Of a stretch of DNA of 64,000 nt, positions 1 through 7,612 are shown piece after piece. A program made the translations under genes and the position numbers. Source of the stretch: Kocuria rosea (GTDB lineage: Bacteria; Actinomycetota; Actinomycetes; Actinomycetales; Micrococcaceae); assembly GCF_006094695.1 (NCBI RefSeq), contig NZ_CP035103.1, positions 496,001 through 560,000 of the forward strand. The letters run 5' to 3'. Position 1 is the first letter of the stretch. Each line of letters starts with the position of its first letter. The notes under the pieces were generated by a model. It worked only from the letters and a program-made list of their open reading frames with translations. It was not told where the DNA came from and did not search any database.

Positions 1-195
1 TTCGTCGAACTCGTCCTGGGCGAACGCGAGAACCCGTGCACCCCCTTCGACGCCGTCGCCGCCTCCCTCGTGGCCGACGCCGCCCAGCTCTCCCTCACCC
101 GGGGTGAGCCGGTGGCCGTCCCGTCGCTGCGCGCGGTCCTCGACGGCACAGCCGAACCGGTCCCCGCCGTCGACCTGGTCCCGGTCCCCGCCTGA
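1..195 (+). CDS. C-terminal end of a Gfo/Idh/MocA-type oxidoreductase (partial)
   Basis: Only the last 64 codons are in the window, read in frame 1 to a TGA at 193-195. The segment (FVELVLGERENPCTPFDAVA, then an alanine-rich helix and a TRGEPVAV-like tail) resembles the end of inositol 2-dehydrogenase-like NAD(P)-dependent sugar dehydrogenases. In these proteins the last helix follows a short loop bearing acidic residues and ends in 'SL.TG.PV'. The NAD-binding Rossmann domain lies off the left edge, so the substrate cannot be judged. Family placement is by resemblance of a short tail only. Confidence 0.55.
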   Translation, partial: FVELVLGERENPCTPFDAVAASLVADAAQLSLTRGEPVAVPSLRAVLDGTAEPVPAVDLVPVPA

Positions 196-540
196 GAACC
201 GCCCACCACAAGAACACCGTGAGGCGCCGCCCGGAGTGATCCCGGCGGCGCCTCACCGTCCTGCGCCACGGCCCCGCCCGGGCGGAAGACCAGCGCCAGC
301 GCCCCGGTGGCGACACCCTCCCAGGCCGGCAAAAATCTCTTCCACTAATCCGTTGTCGGGGTGCGCGGTCGCCAGCAATTCAACGGGCACACCACCCGCC
401 AGAGATTTTCCGTGCGCCTGCAAGTGAGGCGCTAATAGCCCGAGGAAATGATCGTGACGGAGACCCCTTTTCCTGCCGGACGCGGGGGCAGCCGCCACCC
501 CGTCGTCAGTCGGCCTCCAGACAGGAGGCCAGAATTCGCC
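196..540. other. gene-free stretch
   Basis: No convincing gene is present on either strand; the open frames lack a ribosome-binding site and family resemblance. GC content falls noticeably after about position 330, and the lower-GC composition continues through the neighbouring HAD gene. This marks the left edge of a compositionally different block. No clear terminator with a T-run was found. Confidence 0.5.
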
Positions 541-1164
541 TCAATCCAAGAGGTGGAGTTCTTCCAACGCTGCGCGCAGGCTGACTGCGTCCGTGAATCG
601 GAGTGCTGTGAAACCGAGTTCGTGCGCAGTGCGGACATTGCGAGGGGAATCATCAATGAACACGGTCTGGGTCGGCGTCAGCGCGAACCTTTCGATCAGC
701 CGGTGAAAGATCGCCGGGTCCGGTTTGGCCAGCCCTTCCCGCCCGGAGACCATGATGGCTTCCAAGCGGTCGATCGTCGGGGCGCTGGTGGGGGCGTGAT
801 GGAAGGTCTCCGTGGACCAGTTGGTCAAGCCCAGCAGCCTCAGGTCCCCGAGCTCCAGCTCACCCACGATGTCCGCAACCCCCACCACCGGACCGGTCAG
901 GGAACGATCAAACCTCTCGTAGTACTGCCTCATCAGACCACCATGGTCCTGGCACTTCCCCGCGGCCAGGGCAATGATCTCCTCACAAGGCACACCACTA
1001 TCAGCCTTGGCGTTGAGCGAAAAGAAATCTGCATCCACGGCAAATCGATCCCATTGCTCCCGACTCATCCGGTCAGAAAAGGGAAGAAAAGGATCCCAGC
1101 CAACCATCACATTCCCAAGATCGAACACAACCGTAGTGTGTGACGCATGATGTGATTTCTTCAC
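541..1164 (-). CDS. HAD-superfamily hydrolase, YihX-like
   Basis: A 207-residue cytosolic phosphatase-type protein. The HAD motifs are all visible: motif I FDLGNV with nucleophile Asp15, motif II LTNWS, the lysine of motif III in LAKPDPAIF, and motif IV VFIDDSPRNV. The DLGNV form of motif I is typical of YihX-type sugar-phosphate phosphatases, but the true substrate is unknown. The start is a GTG at 1164 with an AGGG about 8-11 bases upstream; there is no better downstream methionine before motif I. The gene is clearly less GC-rich than its neighbours, which suggests later acquisition. It converges with nothing and stands alone. Confidence 0.8.
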   Translation of the reverse strand: MKKSHHASHTTVVFDLGNVMVGWDPFLPFSDRMSREQWDRFAVDADFFSLNAKADSGVPCEEIIALAAGKCQDHGGLMRQYYERFDRSLTGPVVGVADIVGELELGDLRLLGLTNWSTETFHHAPTSAPTIDRLEAIMVSGREGLAKPDPAIFHRLIERFALTPTQTVFIDDSPRNVRTAHELGFTALRFTDAVSLRAALEELHLLD

Positions 1165-1446
1165 AAGGCAACCCTAAAATTCTCATTTTTCGCTGTCATA
1201 TCACGACACCACCCAGCATAGATGGGGCCCACGGCGGGCAAAAACGCGTTCTCCCTCTGGTCCAAAAATCGGGCCATACAGGTTTCGGGCACGAGGAGGC
1301 CCATCAGCAGCACGCGCTCCGGCCCTGCACTCATGGCCGATTGGCCGGCCCGTGGAGGAACGGCAGGCGATTGAGCTGGAGCAGCTGCGTCCGCTTTACA
1401 TATGGCCCGTTAGCGGCGGGCCGTGTTGCGGGGTTGGCCTACCGCG
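1165..1446. other. intergenic stretch with recombination-like motif copy A
   Basis: No supported gene. The notable content is GCTTTACATATGGC at 1393-1406 followed by CCGTTAGCGG. The same core recurs at 13213 and 15201 in the same orientation. Just after the core, GGCCCG and CGGGCC at about 1404-1422 could pair as a small hairpin. Confidence 0.45.
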
Positions 1447-2934
1447 CTACAGGTTGCGTTGCCGGCAGCGGTCGTACGTGTCGGCCCAGGGTCGCAGCTT
1501 CTCGTAGGCGCCGCTGGCGGCCAGAACGTCACCGTCAGCGTACCGACGTCCCTGGATCTGCATGCCCACCGGCAGCTCGTCCACCAGCCCAGCAGGAATT
1601 GAAGCAGCCGGGTGGCCGGTGAAGTTGGTGAGGTAGGTCGGGCACCACCCGATGTACGGATCCACCTCCACGCCTTCCACCTCGGAGGGGCCGACGGTGG
1701 CCCCGGGCTCGTCCGCGTTGAGAACCGGCATCGCGCTGAGGGTCGGGCTGACCAGCAGATCGAAATCCGTGTAGACGGCCTGGATGGCGTCGCAGACGGC
1801 GGTGCGCATCACGTAGCCCTCGTTGAGCTCGGCCATCGACATGCCGTAGACGTGGTCGGCCCAGCGTAGGTATCCCTCCGGGAAGTCCTCGCGGTGATCA
1901 GCCAGGAGGTCCAGGCCGTTGCTCTTGAAGTTTTCGAAGGCGCCCACGTTGACCAGCATGATCTGTCGGCACCACAGGTCGCTGAGCTGGCGCTGGTCGT
2001 AGGGGATGTCGATGTTGACCTCTTCGACGATGGCGCCGGCGTCTCGGAAGACCTGCACCGCCCGGTCGACGACCTCCCGGATGCGGCGATCGACCGGGAA
2101 GATGCCGAAGTCGGGGGTGTAGGCGATCCGCATGCCTGAGATGTCCCGGCCCACGTCGGTGGTGAAGTCGTGTGGGCCGTCGTCGAGACTGAAGAGGTCA
2201 CGGGGGTCGTGTCCGGAAATTGCGTTGAGTACCAGGGCGGCGTCTTCGACGGTGCGGGTGAGCGGGCCCTCGAACAGGAACGGCATCGTGCTGCCGAAGG
2301 CGTTGGGGCGTACTACGGAGGGGACGCGGCCGAAGGATGCCTTGTACCCGTAGAGACCGCACCAGGCGGCCGGGATGCGGATGGAGCCTCCGCCGTCCGT
2401 GCCTTCCGCGAACGGCACCAGTCCGTCAGCCACGGCTGCTGCGCTACCACCGGAGGAGCCGCCGGTGTTCCTGGAGGTGTCGAACGGATTACGGGTGGCA
2501 CCGAACAAGGGGTTGTCGCAGGCTCCGCGGTAGCCCATGACCGGTGAGTTCGTCTTGCCCACGATCACCGCTCCGGCTTTCTCCACCCGTTCGGCGAAGA
2601 CGCAGTAGCTGTCCAGGGAGAAATCTTTCAGTGCCCGCACCCCACCGAAGGTGGCAGGCCATCCAGGCTTGAAGTCGAACAAGTCCTTGATGGCGGTCGG
2701 AACCCCGTGCAGGACACCCAGCTCGGCGCCGGAGCGCACCACCTCATCGGCATCCTTCGCGGCTTTCCGGGCATCGTCGAAGCCCTTGTATACGAAGGCG
2801 TTCAGGCTCGGGTTGCGCTTCTCGATCCGGTCGATGCAAATGTCGATGAGCTCGACAGAGGTGAGCTCTTGTTCACGCACCCGGCGTGCGAGTTCTGCTG
2901 CGCTGACGTAGGCGAAATCGGATTCGGTAAGCAT
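1447..2934 (-). CDS. amidase (amidase-signature family)
   Basis: A 495-residue amidase-signature enzyme that hydrolyses C-N bonds of amides, probably cytosolic. The Ser-cisSer-Lys triad is visible: Lys83 in PTAIKDL, cis-Ser160 in [10 protein letters not shown] and nucleophile Ser184 in GTDGGGSIR. Length is normal for stand-alone amidases. Overall wording resembles the 6-aminohexanoate-cyclic-dimer hydrolase/amidase branch rather than GatA, but the substrate cannot be read from sequence. I chose the ATG at 2934 because AAGGGG lies about 8 bases upstream; an open frame continues further to 3057 but has no family resemblance. The gene is alone, with the cold-shock gene transcribed away from it. 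Confidence 0.85.
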   Translation of the reverse strand: MLTESDFAYVSAAELARRVREQELTSVELIDICIDRIEKRNPSLNAFVYKGFDDARKAAKDADEVVRSGAELGVLHGVPTAIKDLFDFKPGWPATFGGVRALKDFSLDSYCVFAERVEKAGAVIVGKTNSPVMGYRGACDNPLFGATRNPFDTSRNTGGSSGGSAAAVADGLVPFAEGTDGGGSIRIPAAWCGLYGYKASFGRVPSVVRPNAFGSTMPFLFEGPLTRTVEDAALVLNAISGHDPRDLFSLDDGPHDFTTDVGRDISGMRIAYTPDFGIFPVDRRIREVVDRAVQVFRDAGAIVEEVNIDIPYDQRQLSDLWCRQIMLVNVGAFENFKSNGLDLLADHREDFPEGYLRWADHVYGMSMAELNEGYVMRTAVCDAIQAVYTDFDLLVSPTLSAMPVLNADEPGATVGPSEVEGVEVDPYIGWCPTYLTNFTGHPAASIPAGLVDELPVGMQIQGRRYADGDVLAASGAYEKLRPWADTYDRCRQRNL

Positions 2935-3272
2935 GGTGGCCCCTTGCGATGCGACATCGTTGTCAATTCGCATCCTATGGACCAGCCCTGGTGCCGCCAA
3001 GGGTTCCTCAGTGGGCGTATGAACAGGCATGTCGTCGTGGTGGGGCACCCGCATCATGGTCGCGACTGGGGGTGTCTGCCGTCACTGCGCATCCGGGCCG
3101 ACCCGCGTACAGTAGGACCCAGTTGTTGAAGTTTCGTTTTTCGCATTTCAAGCAGTTCGCCCGACCGCCGGGTGCAGCAGTTGTTCTGAGAAGACGTTCA
3201 TGGCAGGCATCGCAACGCCCGAGCACCCCGATCGCCGGGGACGCTCCGTTTTTTCAGAAAGGTAGGTCACTC
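2935..3272 (+). promoter_or_regulatory. promoter and long leader of the cold-shock gene
   Basis: This 338-bp gap divides the amidase from the divergent cold-shock gene. A possible -10 box TACAGT lies at 3108-3113, but its -35 is weak, so the start point is uncertain. If it is used, the 5' untranslated region is about 150 bases. Such long leaders are known for cspA-type genes, where they control mRNA stability and translation at low temperature. The leader is locally T-rich (3126-3146) and contains a CCCCG/CGGGG stem at 3226-3240. AAAGGTAGG precedes the start codon. Confidence 0.4.
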
Positions 3273-3479
3273 ATGACTACTGGCACCGTGAAGTGGTTCA
3301 ACGCCGACAAGGGCTTCGGCTTCATCACCCCCGAGGACGGCTCCAAGGACGTGTTCGCGCACTTCTCCGCGATCAACTCCGGCGGCTTCCGCTCCCTGGA
3401 GGAGAACCAGCGCGTGGAGTTCGAGACCCAGGACGGCCCCAAGGGCCCCCAGGCCGCGAATATCACCGTCATCTCCTGA
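3273..3479 (+). CDS. cspA: cold-shock protein
   Basis: A 68-residue single cold-shock domain. Both RNA-binding motifs are present: RNP1 KGFGFI (about residues 15-20) and RNP2 VFAHF (about 28-32), after the usual N-terminal GTVKWFN. It binds single-stranded RNA and DNA as a chaperone and normally works in the cytoplasm at low temperature or during fast growth. The start follows an AAAGGTAGG Shine-Dalgarno, and the length is standard for actinobacterial CspA. A very strong hairpin lies 60 bases downstream. Confidence 0.97.
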   Translation: MTTGTVKWFNADKGFGFITPEDGSKDVFAHFSAINSGGFRSLEENQRVEFETQDGPKGPQAANITVIS

Positions 3480-3538
3480 TGACGCACTGATCTCCATTTG
3501 AGATCTTCGACGTCCGCCTGAACGGCGGCGTCACCGTG

Positions 3539-3575
3539 AGGAAGCGCCCCCCGGCACCGCCGGGGGGCGCTTCCT
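3539..3575 (+). terminator. very strong hairpin terminator after csp
   Basis: A perfect 17-bp stem (arms 3539-3555 and 3559-3575, core GCGCCCCCCGGC) closes a 3-base ACC loop, with GCTTTG following. There is no true T-run, as is common in high-GC actinobacteria. It lies just after the cold-shock gene and should end that transcript. Confidence 0.8.
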
Positions 3576-3689
3576 GCTTTGCCGCTCACTCCCGCTGCGG
3601 TGGTGCTGAAACTTCGCCACCGGTGCGACACCCCAGGCGGTGTCGCGCACTCAGCAGACGGCCTCACGCACTCCGGCCCGAGCCAATAA

Positions 3690-3851
3690 GGACATGCCCT
3701 CTTACATCTAGGGCAGACCCGGCAGGACGCCTCACCGGTCGAGAACGCCGGGCGTTCCCCCGGCCGGTGGAGTCCCGAGCGGGAACGCCCCGAGGACGAC
3801 GAGGTGGTCCTCACCTACACGAGCGAGTCCGCCTGCCGGCGCGTGAGCTGA
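3690..3851 (+). pseudogene. decayed copy of the acidic-repeat small peptide gene at 30.1 kb
   Basis: The frame ending at TGA 3849-3851 encodes RERPEDDEVVLTYTSES then ACRRVS. This matches the C-terminus of the 100-residue protein at 30108-30410 almost residue for residue. DNA similarity extends from about 3711 to about 3876, including bases after the stop; 3780-3840 is nearly identical to 30339-30399. The frame is closed upstream by a TAA at 3687 with no ATG or GTG between, so a translated product is unlikely. It has one RERPEDDE unit instead of two. Sequence upstream of that unit matches the region before unit 1 of the intact gene, and sequence downstream matches the region after unit 2. That is the product expected from recombination between the two repeats. 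Confidence 0.6.
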
Positions 3852-4051
3852 CGCCGCGGATCGGGCGCAGCGGGGCGCGGGTCGACGACGACCGTTCAGC
3901 AACCCCCCGAGGGCACACGACGGAGGAGGTTGCACCCGCCCCCGTGCTGCGGGTGATGTTGTCGATCGCGGCGATCCGATCGGCGTCGAAGGCATGCGGA
4001 TCCCCGATGTGAAGGCCGTGAACGCCGAACGCCACTCGAGCACCGTGTCGG

Positions 4052-5185
4052 CTAGTGGAGCTTCGGCAGGTAGCCGGACGCCGTCCGGTGCCTCATCCCG
4101 GTCGCCTCCAGCAGATCCACCACCAGCGGCCGCAGCAGCAGGATCGCGCCTTCGCCCTGCAGACCCCGGACCCCCAGCGGGTCCGGATGCAACCTGGCAG
4201 CCACCGCGATCAGCTCGTCCCGGGTCCGGCGCATGTCCAGTTCCGAGCCTCCTCCGGCGTCGGCTTCGGTGAGGGCGCGGCCGAAGGTCTCCACCGCGTC
4301 CGCGGTGTCGATCAGCAGCCCGTGCAGGGAGTCCATGGCTTCCTCGCTCAGAGCGGCGTTGTTGATGGCCGAGGCGAGTCGTCGCACCAGCGCGTCGCTG
4401 TTGCGGACGGCGAGCTCGATGAAGTCCAGTGACCGGTTCAGGTCTTCCAGTTCGGTGCGATGTCGTCGATAGGCCGGCGCCAGCCGGGCGACTTCCTGGG
4501 CTGAATTCAATGATTCCTGCAGCGTGTCGACCAGGGGTTGGGCTTTCCGGATCCTCACCAGGGCGTGCCAGGCCGGTGTCGCGTCGTTGGTTTCCAACGC
4601 GACGGCGGCCCTCTGCAGGACCTTGGCTAGCTCGGCCAGCACCCGCCGGACGTTCGCGTGGGGTTCACGCCGGGGATCGCGGGGCACCAGCGCTGTGATC
4701 AGCAGAGCCACGGAGCCTCCCACGATGGCATCCACGCTGCGGGTGAAAGGCCCTCCTGCCGGGACCGGCAGCAGCACCACAAGGACCGACTGAATCGCCA
4801 TCTGGGTGGAGAACAGCGACCCACTGTCCAGGAAGCGGGCCAGCAAAATGGCCGTCAACAGCACCGCGGAGGCCTGCCACAGGCCCGCGTCGAGCACCTT
4901 CAGCAGGAGATCCCCCACCAGGATGCCGACGGTGCACCCGATGGCCACTTCCAGTACTCGGCGCAGCCGCGGGTCATGCGAAAAGCCCATAACGATGATG
5001 GCTGACGTCGCCGCGAAGATCGGACCTTCGTGGCCAAACAGCTCCTGGGCAATGGCGAAAGCCGCGATTCCACCCGCGGTCATCTGAACGGCGTGCCAAA
5101 AGGACTTCCGGACCCGGCGTACACCCGACCGCACCCGGGTCCGGAGCAGACGGGGAAGATCCCTGGGCCACGACATGGCCGACAT
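4052..5185 (-). CDS. FUSC-family membrane protein (aromatic acid exporter type)
   Basis: A 377-residue integral membrane protein. The N-terminal half holds about five or six hydrophobic segments (roughly residues 28-170), including FAATSAIIVMGFSHDPRLRR, typical of FUSC/ArAE-type proteins. The C-terminal half is a soluble, helical region rich in Arg and Ala. Family members are thought to export aromatic acids or similar weak acids. The start is either the ATG at 5185 or the one at 5176; the gene is monocistronic. It is divergent from the HTH-less TetR-like gene at 5315, which might be its partner by position only. Confidence 0.75.
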   Translation of the reverse strand: MSAMSWPRDLPRLLRTRVRSGVRRVRKSFWHAVQMTAGGIAAFAIAQELFGHEGPIFAATSAIIVMGFSHDPRLRRVLEVAIGCTVGILVGDLLLKVLDAGLWQASAVLLTAILLARFLDSGSLFSTQMAIQSVLVVLLPVPAGGPFTRSVDAIVGGSVALLITALVPRDPRREPHANVRRVLAELAKVLQRAAVALETNDATPAWHALVRIRKAQPLVDTLQESLNSAQEVARLAPAYRRHRTELEDLNRSLDFIELAVRNSDALVRRLASAINNAALSEEAMDSLHGLLIDTADAVETFGRALTEADAGGGSELDMRRTRDELIAVAARLHPDPLGVRGLQGEGAILLLRPLVVDLLEATGMRHRTASGYLPKLH

Positions 5186-5314
5186 GGCCTCAGTGTAGGA
5201 CTAGCTGCTGCTCGGCCGAGTCCCATGAGGTGTCCCCGGAAACAGCAAAGTAGACTTGTTCTTTCTGTGAGCGGACTCGCACGGAGTGTCCTCTCCCGAG
5301 CGGCTGGAGGAGCC

Positions 5315-5821
5315 ATGTTCAGGCCGGAGACGCCGAGTGAAGAGATCGAGCAGCACGTCGAAGCGGTGATGACGGAGCTCGTCGAGGAACTGGACCACTG
5401 GGTCCAGCAGGACCATGTTCCGGACGGTGCCGATGACCGGGCCTATGTGCAGGCGTTCTCCGATGTGCGGGACAACAGCAACCGCGACCAGGTGGCGCTG
5501 CTGCACGCGGCGGTGGCCAGGCCTCATCTGGCCGAGTCCCTGGTCCAGCTCAATCGCCGGATGGACCGGGAGGATCTGGATCCGGGACACCCGGCGGGCA
5601 TCATCGGGGTGATCGTGCGGCTGGCCATGGACGGATTGTGGGTCAGCGACATCCTCGACTCCACCCGTTTCGACGATGGTGAGCGCCGCAGGATCACAGG
5701 CATCCTCACTGCCCTGACCTATCTGGGTGACGAACGGTTGGAGGAGGTGCTTGCCGAGGCCGCACCCGGTGACAGCGGATCCCGCGCGGGGAGATCGATC
5801 CTCTCGGAGGACGGGAACTAG
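5315..5821 (+). CDS. TetR C-terminal-like protein lacking a helix-turn-helix
   Basis: A 168-residue helical, acidic protein. Its body (EELDHWVQQD, AYVQAFSDV, GIIGVIVRLAMDGLWVSDIL) resembles the ligand-binding half of TetR regulators of the TetR_C_28/37 type, in which a Gly-Leu-Trp motif packs near the pocket. There is no DNA-binding N-terminal domain. The ATG at 5315 has a good GGAGG 5 bases upstream, and no HTH-like reading is seen in any frame between 5186 and 5314. It therefore looks like a genuinely translated stand-alone domain or a decayed regulator. A fusion or frameshift at the N-terminus was looked for and not found. Confidence 0.6.
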   Translation: MFRPETPSEEIEQHVEAVMTELVEELDHWVQQDHVPDGADDRAYVQAFSDVRDNSNRDQVALLHAAVARPHLAESLVQLNRRMDREDLDPGHPAGIIGVIVRLAMDGLWVSDILDSTRFDDGERRRITGILTALTYLGDERLEEVLAEAAPGDSGSRAGRSILSEDGN

Positions 5822-6125
5822 GACACGATCCGGCCTCCTGCCCGCCGCTCTGGGTACGGACCACTTCGGGGTCAATGGGTCTGGACGGCACGTCCGTGAC
5901 GCGTCCCGGGAGACCCATGGTGTCTCCGTTCTCCTGGTTCCGTCGGCGGCGACGCCGGCTCACGACCGGTGCCGCCCCCGCGGTTCGCCTTACCACCGGC
6001 GGGACACTATGGTCGGAGCAGTGCTGCCCTTCGGGCGCGACCGGCGCGCTGATGGGGCGGAGACCACCACCCCGCCCCGTCAGGAGAGCCACCCGAGACA
6101 GGCGATCCGACAGAAAGAGCGCCTG

Positions 6126-6310
6126 TTGAGCCACCGTTCCGCCCACCCTGTTCAGCCTTGGGACCCCCTCGACCTCCATGATGCCGAGGAGATCTATCTG
6201 GAGCCCACCGCCGGCTTCCCCGCAGACCTGTCGCGGCTGGCCCTCTCGGAGCTGCAGGTGCTGCACAGCAGGCTCTGCCGCCAGCTCAACCGTGATCATC
6301 TGCAGCATCT
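6126..6310 (+). pseudogene. unknown small protein gene cut by the IS3 element
   Basis: The frame from about TTG 6126 (an ATG at 6009 is also possible) reads LSHRSAHPVQPWDPLDLHDA and then AEEIYLEP, PADLSRLALSELQVLHSRLC and RQLNRD. It looks like real protein sequence but is cut at 6310 by the left end of the insertion sequence. The function is not recognised. The 300 bases before it (5822-6125) hold no supported gene. The right-hand continuation of this gene is not found after the element, because the flank there is transposase sequence. Confidence 0.4.
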
Positions 6311-6353
6311 TGTCCCGTGACGGGTCTGTTGGAGGCTTTCATTCCACGGAAGG

Positions 6354-6683
6354 ATGAGAGTCATGGGAGCACCGAGGAAGTACCCGGATGAGTTGCGTGA
6401 GCGCGCCACCCGGATGGCGGTGGAGGCCCGACGGGACCCAGCGACGAAGGCCGGGGCGCTGGCGCGGATCGGGCAGCAGCTGGGGATCAACCCGGAGACG
6501 CTGCGGAACTGGGTCAGACAGGCCGAGGTCGACGAGGGATACCGGCCGGGCACCACCACTGATGACGCCCAGCGGCTGGCCGAGCTCGAAAGAGAAGTTC
6601 GGGAGCTCCGCAGGGCCAACGCCATCCTGCGGTCGGCCTCGGCTTTCTTCGCGGCGGAGCTCGACCGCCCACACCACAGGTAG
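6354..6683 (+). CDS. IS3-family transposase OrfA
   Basis: A 109-residue protein: a helix-turn-helix of the transposase_8 type (KYPDELRERATRMAVEAR to GINPETLRNWVRQAEVDEG), followed by a leucine-zipper-like coiled coil (about residues 72-95: AELEREVRELRRANAILR). It binds the element ends. Its stop (TAG 6681-6683) overlaps the GTG start of OrfB. IS3 elements usually make an OrfAB fusion by -1 frameshifting near the end of orfA. Confidence 0.9.
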   Translation: MRVMGAPRKYPDELRERATRMAVEARRDPATKAGALARIGQQLGINPETLRNWVRQAEVDEGYRPGTTTDDAQRLAELEREVRELRRANAILRSASAFFAAELDRPHHR

Positions 6684-7597
6684 TGGCCTACATCGACGCC
6701 CACAAGGGCGAGTACGGGGTCGAGCCGATCTGCAAGGTTCTGCAGGTCGCCCCGAGCACCTATTACGCCGCCAAGACCCGCCCGCCCTCAGCGCGATCGG
6801 TCAGCGACGCGGCCACGACCGCGGTCATCGCCAAGGTGCATGCGGAGAACTACGGGGTGTACGGGGTCACCAAGGTCCACGCCGAGCTGCGCCGGAACGG
6901 CCATCAGGTGGCCAGGTGCACGGTGCACCGGCTCATGAGGGCGGCGGGTCTGCGTGGGGTCATTCGGGCCAAGGGCCCGCGCACCACGGTGGCCGGCACC
7001 GGACCGGAGACCCGCCCGGACCTGGTGGAACGATCTTTCACCGCCGCCGCCCCGGACCGGCTGTGGGTCGCCGACATCACGTATTGCAGAACGTTCGCCG
7101 GCTGGGTATACGCCGCCTTCGTCATTGACGTGTTCTCCCGGCGGGTGGTGGGGTGGCAGCTGTCGACCTCCCTGCGCACGGACCTGGCTCTGGACGCCCT
7201 CGAGATGGGGTTGTGGACCCGATCCCATGACGGCCATGACACCAGCGGGGTCGTGCATCATTCGGATAAGGGCGTTCAGTATGTCGCGGTGCGCTACACC
7301 CAGCGCCTGGCCGAGGCGGGGGCGGTGGCCTCGGTGGGATCCACTGGCGATTCGTACGACAACGCCCTCGCTGAGGCGTTCAACTCGCTGTTCAAGGCCG
7401 AGCTGATTCGCAACAAGGGCCCCTGGAAGTCGATCGAGGACCTGGAGATCGCGGTGGCCGAGTACGTCGACTGGTTCAATTACCGGCGCCTGCACGGAGA
7501 GATCGGGCTCGTGCCCCCGGCCGAGTTCGAGGACGCCTACTATCGTCACCACACCGCCCCGGCGACCGCCGGAGCGGCACTATCAAGCCTCCACTGA
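6683..7597 (+). CDS. IS3-family transposase OrfB (DDE integrase core)
   Basis: A 304-residue catalytic subunit. An N-terminal HTH_21-like region (YGVYGVTKVHAELRRNGH) precedes an rve integrase core. The catalytic triad is complete: Asp131 in VADITY, Asp195 in HHSDKGVQY and Glu231 in NALAEAFN, with exactly 35 residues between the last two. The C-terminal WFNYRRLHGEIG block is also intact. The GTG at 6683 overlaps the orfA stop, so it may be made by coupling or as part of a frameshift fusion. It appears competent for transposition. Confidence 0.9.
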   Translation: MAYIDAHKGEYGVEPICKVLQVAPSTYYAAKTRPPSARSVSDAATTAVIAKVHAENYGVYGVTKVHAELRRNGHQVARCTVHRLMRAAGLRGVIRAKGPRTTVAGTGPETRPDLVERSFTAAAPDRLWVADITYCRTFAGWVYAAFVIDVFSRRVVGWQLSTSLRTDLALDALEMGLWTRSHDGHDTSGVVHHSDKGVQYVAVRYTQRLAEAGAVASVGSTGDSYDNALAEAFNSLFKAELIRNKGPWKSIEDLEIAVAEYVDWFNYRRLHGEIGLVPPAEFEDAYYRHHTAPATAGAALSSLH

Positions 7598-7612
7598 ACC
7601 CGTCACGGGACA

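Larger units (their letters stand above)
6311..7612 (+). mobile_element. IS3-family insertion sequence, complete
   Basis: A 1302-bp element with terminal inverted repeats. The left end starts TGTCCCGTGACGGGT at 6311 and the right end, read on the other strand, starts with the same 15 bases at 7612. Similarity continues to a shared TGGAGGCTT. It carries the two-frame orfA/orfB layout of IS3 elements. The flanking bases do not form a target-site duplication (TCT on the left, GAC on the right). The right flank is the middle of another transposase gene, so a deletion or recombination occurred at one end after or during insertion. Confidence 0.85.

Noticed and set aside
448..1143. Long plus-strand frame opposite the HAD gene
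   Set aside because: It is antisense to a protein with all HAD motifs, has no family resemblance and no ribosome-binding site.
1140..1622. Plus-strand frame covering motif copy A and the end of the amidase gene
   Set aside because: It overlaps the amidase on the opposite strand and contains the repeated motif by chance; the other motif copies are not in a matching frame.
3126..3260. Possible riboswitch in the csp leader
   Set aside because: No fold resembling a known metabolite riboswitch was seen; a long structured leader is normal for cold-shock genes.
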